Below are positions 40,148-63,193 of a stretch of 63,193 nucleotides of DNA, one piece after another. Under the pieces are notes generated by a model. The model ran no database searches and had not been told where the DNA came from. It saw only the letters and a program-made list of their open reading frames with translations. The position numbers and the translations under genes were made by a program. Location: NCBI GenBank assembly GCA_036399695.1, contig DASWMP010000008.1:1-63193 (forward strand), written 5' to 3'. Position 1 is the stretch's first letter. Each line of letters starts with the position of its first letter. The stretch is from DASVEE01 sp036399695 (GTDB lineage Bacteria; Acidobacteriota; Thermoanaerobaculia; Gp7-AA8).

Positions 40148-41473
40148 TCAGAACCGGACCGTCTTCCAGCGTCCGCTGGCCCAGATCATTGTGATGAGAA
40201 TCGTCGAGATCAGACCGTAGACGACCTGCACGAGAGAGATCTGCACAAGGCCGTAATGCAGATGAGGGCCAACGACCCAGACGGCCGGAAGGAACAGCAG
40301 CCATTGCGTGATGAACGAGACCAGCATCACGCGATTGCCGTCGCCGAGGCTGTAGAGGGTGTAGGCGAAGATCCAGATCAGGCTGCCGAAGCCGGCGGTG
40401 CCGCCGAGCAACTGAAACGGAACGACGGCGATTTCGATCGTCCGCGGATCATGCAGGAAGATCGAAAGGACTTGCCGGGGAAAGAAGATGAGCGGAAGGC
40501 CGAGGATGACGTTGATGATCACGCCCAGCTTCCCGGCGTCCCAGCCCCACTGAGCGGCACCCTCTACGTTGCCTTCGCCGACGGTCCTGGACACCAGTGT
40601 TGCAGACGCCTGACCGAGCGACGCGGCCACGATCAACAGGAGCATCGACATTCTGACCTGGACGTTCATCACCGCCAGTTCGGCCGTGCCGAGGCGGCCG
40701 ATCATCCAGAAGAAGACGATGTAGCCGAAGGAGAAGAAGAACTCCTGAACGTTTGCCGGCATCCCGAGCTTCATGATGCGGCCGAGCAGCGACAGGGCCG
40801 GCTTCACCGACAGGAAGCCTTGTCCCCGGAAACGGAGCGCGACGACCACCAGATTGATGATCAGACCGACGCAGAGGGCCGTCACCGTACCGACTGCCGC
40901 GCCCTGAGCGCCCATCTTCGGCGCGCCGAAATGGCCGAAGATCAGCGCGTAGTTCACCGAGATGTTCGTCACGTTCATCACGAGGATGATGAGCATGTAG
41001 ATCTTCGTCCGCTCGACGCCGGCCCAGAAGCCCTTGAACGCCATCAGCATCCCGACGACCGGCACTGCCAGATATCGCGTTCTGAGATACGGCACGCCGA
41101 TGACCGAGACTTCCGGATCGGAAGAGATCAGCGAGAAGAAGAACGGTGTGAACCGGTAGCAGAGAATCGCCAGGGGTAACCCGACACCGAGTCCGAGCAG
41201 CAGCCCGCCGTTGAGTGTCAGGCAGAGCGGCTCCTTCGAGCCTTCGCCCCGCCGGCGCGCGACGATGCCCTGCACCGCCGCCGCGATCCCGCCGACCAGC
41301 GCCAGGACCAGCGTGTTGCTGAACGCCGCCAACCCGACCGCGGCGATGGACTGATGCCCCAGCGTCCCGACCATCGCAATGTCGATGAGATCCATCATCA
41401 AGTTCGCGCTGATCGCAATGCTGAGCGGAAACGCCAGCTTGGATATCGTTTTGATTCTGTCTCTGGTGAGCAT
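40148..41473 (-). CDS. MATE-family multidrug/toxin efflux transporter
   Basis: 441 residues, the normal length for MATE antiporters, with about 12 hydrophobic segments in two homologous halves; the opening PLSIAISANLMMDLIDIAMVG is the usual MATE pattern (Asp pair in the first helix, glycine-rich end). Members exchange Na+ or H+ for amphipathic compounds across the inner membrane. It stands 99 bases after the NRPS stop and is followed by the GMC gene, so a role in exporting the cluster product or in self-protection is likely by context. Start ATG has AAGGAA 6 bases upstream. It could instead be related to lipid-linked flippases of the same superfamily; the length and motif pattern favour MATE. 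Confidence 0.92.
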   Translation of the reverse strand: MLTRDRIKTISKLAFPLSIAISANLMMDLIDIAMVGTLGHQSIAAVGLAAFSNTLVLALVGGIAAAVQGIVARRRGEGSKEPLCLTLNGGLLLGLGVGLPLAILCYRFTPFFFSLISSDPEVSVIGVPYLRTRYLAVPVVGMLMAFKGFWAGVERTKIYMLIILVMNVTNISVNYALIFGHFGAPKMGAQGAAVGTVTALCVGLIINLVVVALRFRGQGFLSVKPALSLLGRIMKLGMPANVQEFFFSFGYIVFFWMIGRLGTAELAVMNVQVRMSMLLLIVAASLGQASATLVSRTVGEGNVEGAAQWGWDAGKLGVIINVILGLPLIFFPRQVLSIFLHDPRTIEIAVVPFQLLGGTAGFGSLIWIFAYTLYSLGDGNRVMLVSFITQWLLFLPAVWVVGPHLHYGLVQISLVQVVYGLISTILITMIWASGRWKTVRF

Positions 41474-41572
41474 GAAAGGTTCCTTATCCCTCGAGAGTGG
41501 ATTTCATCTGATGGAGTGGAGCACTCCTGTTTTGATGTGAGGTGGGTGTGAGCCGCTGAGCCGGTGGGCTGC

Positions 41573-59302
<17,730 letters not shown>

Positions 59303-59397
59303 GTGACCTTCCTCGAGATGACGCATCCGCCGGCCGGTTCGCCGGGGATGCCGGGTGAGTTGCTGAATGGGGGGAGTACGCCGCGGGCGGGAGGCTA
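59303..59397. other. leader region of the five-module NRPS
   Basis: About 95 bases between the minisatellite and the NRPS start. It holds the ribosome site and a GC-rich CCGGCCGGTTCGCCGG stretch able to fold. I see no convincing promoter or terminator. Confidence 0.5.
59307..59314 (-). promoter_or_regulatory. ribosome binding site setting the NRPS start
   Basis: GAGGAAGG on the minus strand, 4 bases before the ATG at 59302. The chosen start gives METVTEFLSKL, matching the METVNELLRKL start of the upstream NRPS gene. Confidence 0.75.
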
Positions 59398-59766
59398 AGT
59401 TTTGCGTGCCGGAGACAAAGCTTTGAGTCCCGGGGTCAAAGCTTTGAGTCGCGGAGTCAAAGCTTTGAGTCGTGGAGTCAAAGCTTTGAGTCGCGGAGTC
59501 AAAGCTTTGAGTCGTGGAGGCAAAGTTTTGACTCCCGGAGGCAAAGTTTTGAGTGGCGGAGTCAAAGTTTTGAGTGGCGGAGTCAAAGCTTTGACTCCCG
59601 AGGCAAAAGTTTTTGAGTCCCGAGGCAAAGCTTTGAGTCGCGGAGTCAAAGCTTTGAGTCGTGGAGTCAAAGTTTTGCGCCCTGAGTCAAAGTTTTGAGT
59701 GGCGGAGACAAAGTTTTGAGTGCGGGAGGCAAAGCGTTGGGTGCGAGGGTCAAAGCTTTGAGTCAA
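59398..59766. repeat. 21-bp minisatellite, about 17.5 units
   Basis: Tandem array built on CAAAGCTTTGAGTC plus 7 variable bases (GCGGAGT, GTGGAGT and similar). Units toward the upstream NRPS end are more diverged. The period is a multiple of three, so several frames stay open; on the minus strand it would read as a seven-residue repeat KALTPRL. No ribosome site precedes such a frame, so I treat it as non-coding. It occupies the gap between the truncated A domain and the next NRPS gene. Confidence 0.92.
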
Positions 59767-59773
59767 AGCGTTG

Positions 59774-62700
59774 TCACAGCTTCACCTGCCCCAGGTATTC
59801 GATGTTGCCATCGTCCAGCCAGCGGCCGCGGTCACCGGTTTTGTACATGCGGGTGCCGGGGACGAAAGGATTCGGAACCCACTTTTCCTGCGTGAGGCGG
59901 GCGCGGTTCAGGTAGCCGCGCGGCAGACCGTCTCCCGACACGTGCAGCTCGCCGGCGACGCCGACCGGTTGCGGACGACTGCCGCGGTCGAGAATGTAGA
60001 TGCGTGTGTTGTCCACCGGCCGGCCGATGGGGATGACGGCGCGATCGAGCGTGGAGCAGTCGTACGACGTGGCGTCGATCGCCGCCTCGGCCGGACCGTA
60101 AACCTGATGCAGGACGGCCTTCGGGAATGTCGCCCGGCAGCGCTCGGCCGAGGCGCGGTCCAGGCCTGCGCCGGTGCAGAAGACCCGGCGGACGGTTTCG
60201 AACGTATCGCCGGTCTCGGCGAGGAACGTGCGCAGCAGCGAGGGGGTGAAATGCACGGCCGTTGCTTTCGAATCGGTGAGCACCCCCGCCAGCGGCGCCG
60301 AGGAAGCGATCGTGACGGACGCCCCGGCGGTGAGGGGCCAGAAGAGCTCCCCTACCGCGGTGTGGGAGGCGTGGGATGCGTGCTGTAGCAGGACGTCGTG
60401 GGCGTCGAGCGGATGACGGCGCTGCATCGAGCTGACCCGGTTCACCAGTGCCCGATGTTCGACGACGACGCCTTTCGGCTTCCCTTCCGCTGCCGCGGGA
60501 TAGACGACATAGCAGGCGCTCGCGGCTGAAGCGTCGTCGCGGAGCAACACACCCTGCGTTTTCAGCGCGGCGGCGCGGCGGACGATCTCCCCCCACTGGC
60601 GGTCGAGCACGACCAGCTTCGCGTTCGGTGCGAGCAGCGGGGCGAGCTTGTACCGGCAGGACTCCTGCGTCAGGACGACGGCGGCCTGACTGTCCTGGAG
60701 GACGTACGTGAGCTGCTCCTCGGCATCGGCCGGATCGAGCGGCAGATACGTCCCACCGGCTCTGACGACGCCGAGTGCGCCGATGGCCAGGTCGAAGGAG
60801 GGCTCGACGCAGACGGCCACGACGCTCTCCGCCGTCACGCCGAGCGCCTGCAGATACAACGCAAGCTCGCCGCTCTTGTCGGCGAGGGCCTGGTAGCTCA
60901 GTGGGTGTCCGGCGACGGTCACGACCGTCCTCGACGGAGCGGCGGCGGCCTGCGCGGAGAAGAGCTGGTGGATGGAGCGGTCGCGCGGATAGTCGGTGTC
61001 GGTGCTGTTGAAGCCGACGAGCAACTGCTGCTTCTCCACTTCGGTGACGCATTCGAGCGCCCGGATCTTCGTGGTGGGCCTGGCGGCGATGGCGCGGCAG
61101 AGCGAGGTGAAATGTACGCCGAGGCGGGCGATGGTTTGCGGCGTGTAGCGGGCGGCGTCGGTCAGGCGGAGGCAGAGCGCTGAACGCAGCGGGGCGGGCG
61201 CTTCCTGCGTCATCAGCAGCGCCGGGAAATCGCCTGCGGCCTCGGGCGCCGCGGCCTGGTGCGCGTAGGCCTCGTCGCAGGTCTTCTTCACCTGCGAGAG
61301 CAGCGCGGAGAAGGTGTCTTCAGGCTCGATGCGGCTGCGGAGCGGCAGAAGGCGTCCGCCGCCGGCGGTCACGACGCAGATGTCGCTTTCGCCGGTGTAG
61401 CGATGGAGCAGCACCTTGAACGCCGCCAGGAGGATCATGAAGAGGGACGCGCCTTTGTGCTGCGCCACCGCTTCAAGCTGGGCGGACACGTCGGCATCGA
61501 GGTCGAATGTGTAGCTGCCGGCGACAGGGTCGCTGCTCGTGCGCGGATGGTCGGCCGGCAGTTCGAGACGCTCCGGCAGGCCGCTGAGCTTCTGCTGCCA
61601 GTACGCGCGGCCTTGCTCGAAGAGCCGCGACGCGGCGAGCTGCTGCTGCTCCTGCTCCGTCAGCATCGGGAGCTCGTGCACCGCCAGATCAGGACTGGCA
61701 CCGAACCCCCGCAGCAGGACGGCATAGTGCCGGTACAGCGCTTCGATCGTCTCGCGCGAATAGAGGTCGGGGTTGTACTTGAGGTGGACGCTGAACGCAG
61801 ACCCCTGCGCCTCGTAGATTTCGAGGCCCAGCTCGAAGTCCCCTTCCTGCCAGATGCCCGGGACGTTCTCGAGCTGAAACAGCTCCTGCTGCAGCATCGA
61901 CATGAAGTCCGCGGGGTTGACGAAGTTCTGGTAGGCGTACGAGACGCGGAAGATCGGTGCGTTGTCACGCCGCGTCGACCTGAGCCCTTCGACGATCAGC
62001 GGGAAGGGGAAGCTGGAGTGGTAGAGCGCGTCCAGCATCGTTCCCTGCACTTTGCGCATGAACTGCTTGACCGTCAGCGGCGCGCCGCAGTGCACCCGCA
62101 GCGGCACCATGTTGATGAAGTAGCCGACCTCCGTCGCGAACTCCTGCGACGGCCGTCCCATGACCGGCATGCCGACGATGACGTCGTCCTGGTTCGAGTA
62201 GCGATGCAGCAGGAGCTGGAAAGCGGCGAGGAAGATCACGGACGGCGGCACCGCGTGCGCTTTGCTGAAATCGCGCGCCCATGCGCCGAGGTCTTGCGGC
62301 AGGTCAGTGACGAGCGTGTCGCCGGAGAAGGTTGTCTGCTGCGGGCGCTGCGTGCCCGGCAGGAGCTCGAACAGCGGCAATTCGCCGTCGAGCTGTTGTT
62401 GCCAGTAGCGCGCGTGCGCGGCGCCTTCGGACGATGCGAGCATCGCCTCTTCCCAGGCGACGAACTTCTGATAGCCGGGCAGCGGCTGCACCGGCCGCGG
62501 CGAAATGCCTTCGATCAGTTGCTGGTAACAGTCGAGGAGCGCCTTGAGCACGAGCACGGCCGAAGCGCCGTCGATGATGATGTGGTGCACGGTGAGCAGG
62601 AGGACCGGCTTCTCGTTCGCGCGGGCGAACAGCTCGATGCGCGTGAGCGGCCCGCGCTCGAGATCGAAGGGCTGCTTGGCGCGCGACTGCAGGAACGGCA

Positions 62701-63154
62701 GCAGTTGTGCGTCGCCGAGGGCAAGCGTCTGGTGCTGAAGTGACGTGCGGCAGGAAGCGTCGACGCGCTGGTAGAGGGCGCCGTCGCGCTCGATGACTCT
62801 CGCGGTGAGGATCGGGAGCTCGTCGAGCACGCGGTCCCACGCTTCCGCCAGCACGGCGGGATCGATGTCCGCGTTGATCCGGAAGCAGAGCGGCACGTTG
62901 TACGCGCTCATCCCGGGATTCATCTTCTGCAGGATGTACAGCCCCTTCTGCCCCGCGGAGAGCGGGAACTCGACGGGCGTGACGTCCTCCGCCTGCAGGA
63001 AGGCGATGAGCTCCGGCTTGAGACGGACGATGCCGTCGCGCAGCTCCTGCGTCAGCGCACCCTTCTGCGCGTAGCAGCTCAACTGACCGGCATGGGCAGA
63101 CAGCTTCACCCCATTGCTGGCCAGCTTGCGGAGAAGCTCGTTGACGGTTTCCAT
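59774..63154 (-). CDS. degenerate, truncated NRPS (docking, C, half C, decayed A)
   Basis: 1126 residues from ATG 63154 (an alternative start at 63187 lies in a repeat). TubC-like docking 1-55; an intact C domain (HHIIIDG at 190) of the type that follows PKS modules (opening LSAGQKGLYILQKMNPGMS); then only the C-terminal half of a second C domain (about 510-690, with no HHxxxDG and the CVGxPIANR region collapsed to CVVTAGGGR); then an A domain whose nucleotide loop is YPAAAEGKPKG instead of YTSGSTGRPKG (885), whose Asp235 position is His, and whose YGPTE is YGPAE. The frame ends at YLGQVKL, before the hinge, catalytic Lys and any PCP. I read this as a decaying gene. The first C domain might still work, for example as a stand-alone condensation unit. 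Confidence 0.85.
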   Translation of the reverse strand: METVNELLRKLASNGVKLSAHAGQLSCYAQKGALTQELRDGIVRLKPELIAFLQAEDVTPVEFPLSAGQKGLYILQKMNPGMSAYNVPLCFRINADIDPAVLAEAWDRVLDELPILTARVIERDGALYQRVDASCRTSLQHQTLALGDAQLLPFLQSRAKQPFDLERGPLTRIELFARANEKPVLLLTVHHIIIDGASAVLVLKALLDCYQQLIEGISPRPVQPLPGYQKFVAWEEAMLASSEGAAHARYWQQQLDGELPLFELLPGTQRPQQTTFSGDTLVTDLPQDLGAWARDFSKAHAVPPSVIFLAAFQLLLHRYSNQDDVIVGMPVMGRPSQEFATEVGYFINMVPLRVHCGAPLTVKQFMRKVQGTMLDALYHSSFPFPLIVEGLRSTRRDNAPIFRVSYAYQNFVNPADFMSMLQQELFQLENVPGIWQEGDFELGLEIYEAQGSAFSVHLKYNPDLYSRETIEALYRHYAVLLRGFGASPDLAVHELPMLTEQEQQQLAASRLFEQGRAYWQQKLSGLPERLELPADHPRTSSDPVAGSYTFDLDADVSAQLEAVAQHKGASLFMILLAAFKVLLHRYTGESDICVVTAGGGRLLPLRSRIEPEDTFSALLSQVKKTCDEAYAHQAAAPEAAGDFPALLMTQEAPAPLRSALCLRLTDAARYTPQTIARLGVHFTSLCRAIAARPTTKIRALECVTEVEKQQLLVGFNSTDTDYPRDRSIHQLFSAQAAAAPSRTVVTVAGHPLSYQALADKSGELALYLQALGVTAESVVAVCVEPSFDLAIGALGVVRAGGTYLPLDPADAEEQLTYVLQDSQAAVVLTQESCRYKLAPLLAPNAKLVVLDRQWGEIVRRAAALKTQGVLLRDDASAASACYVVYPAAAEGKPKGVVVEHRALVNRVSSMQRRHPLDAHDVLLQHASHASHTAVGELFWPLTAGASVTIASSAPLAGVLTDSKATAVHFTPSLLRTFLAETGDTFETVRRVFCTGAGLDRASAERCRATFPKAVLHQVYGPAEAAIDATSYDCSTLDRAVIPIGRPVDNTRIYILDRGSRPQPVGVAGELHVSGDGLPRGYLNRARLTQEKWVPNPFVPGTRMYKTGDRGRWLDDGNIEYLGQVKL

Positions 63155-63161
63155 GGATTGA

Positions 63162-63193
63162 TCTTGGAGTGCGGTGGCGAACGCCACCGCTCT
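63162..63193. repeat. hairpin repeat at right window edge
   Basis: Begins TCTTGGAGTGCGG and continues with CGGTGGCGAACGCCACCG, a 9-base stem with a two-base loop. It is the inverted partner of 24-55, and the last nine bases (CACCGCTCT) equal the first nine of the window. Confidence 0.85.

Noticed and set aside
59395..59766. 123-codon minus-strand frame of KALTPRL repeats, and its plus-strand counterpart
   Set aside because: Openness follows from the 21-base period; there is no ribosome site and no unique sequence, so I treat it as a non-coding minisatellite.
59398..59766. Tandem array as a CRISPR
   Set aside because: Units are contiguous 21-mers with gradual variation; there are no unique spacers of constant length and no cas genes.
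63155..63187. Upstream start of the degenerate NRPS at 63187
   Set aside because: The extra residues are encoded by the edge repeat; METVNELLRKL aligns with the start of the neighbouring NRPS.

Overview
The window carries seven genes, all on the minus strand, belonging to one large biosynthetic locus: a trans-acyltransferase polyketide synthase (PKS) / non-ribosomal peptide synthetase (NRPS) region. GC is high and the coding strand is almost gapless, so the opposite strand is full of long but meaningless open frames. Several dispersed repeat families (a hairpin element ending in CCGCACTCCAA, a GGACAGRCA palindrome, 9-bp GGTCCCATN arrays, a GGATTTCGGATTT repeat) resemble, from memory, repeats common in soil Acidobacteriota, Verrucomicrobiota and Planctomycetota. 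I lean to Acidobacteriota, but nothing in the window is a taxonomic marker. Both window ends lie inside inverted copies of one repeat, so this is probably a whole assembly contig and the cluster probably continues on both sides.

Layout in transcription order (right to left). 63154-59774: a decaying NRPS gene (docking domain, intact C domain, half C domain, degenerate truncated A domain). 59766-59398: a 21-bp minisatellite of about 17.5 units. 59302-41573: a five-module NRPS whose A-domain codes suggest Glu-Asp-Ala-Ala-Ser, ending in an NAD(P)H thioester reductase. 41473-37912: three accessory genes, namely a MATE exporter, a GMC flavin oxidoreductase and a membrane-anchored START-domain protein. 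37835-22710: trans-AT PKS A (KS-DH-KR-ACP-DH*-ACP-ACP, KS-DH-KR-MT-ACP-ACP, KS-DH). 22469-81: trans-AT PKS B (KR-ACP, then two copies of a bimodule built on a pseudo-DH and three tandem crotonase domains followed by a Trp-flagged ACP, then a terminal KS). The last module of PKS A is split, with its KR and ACP at the start of PKS B.

How it works together (inference): the PKS proteins have no AT domains, so malonyl units must come from a trans-acting AT outside the window. The two crotonase modules imply beta-branching at two positions and need an HMG synthase, a decarboxylating KS, a donor ACP and probably a free-standing ECH1, none of which is present here. PKS B ends in a KS plus docking helices, so another synthase subunit lies beyond the left edge. 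The NRPS ends in a reductase, so it releases its product as an aldehyde or alcohol. Whether the peptide and polyketide lines make one product or two cannot be decided from this window.

The most unusual features are (1) twice-repeated tandem crotonase triplets in which only the third domain keeps a canonical active site, suggesting a covalent pseudo-trimer; (2) intergenic repeat families captured in frame inside megasynthase linkers, and in one case a 139-bp palindromic element inside a condensation domain; (3) a KS-less DH-like domain with an altered catalytic Asp, possibly a double-bond isomerase; and (4) a decaying NRPS gene that ends at a minisatellite.
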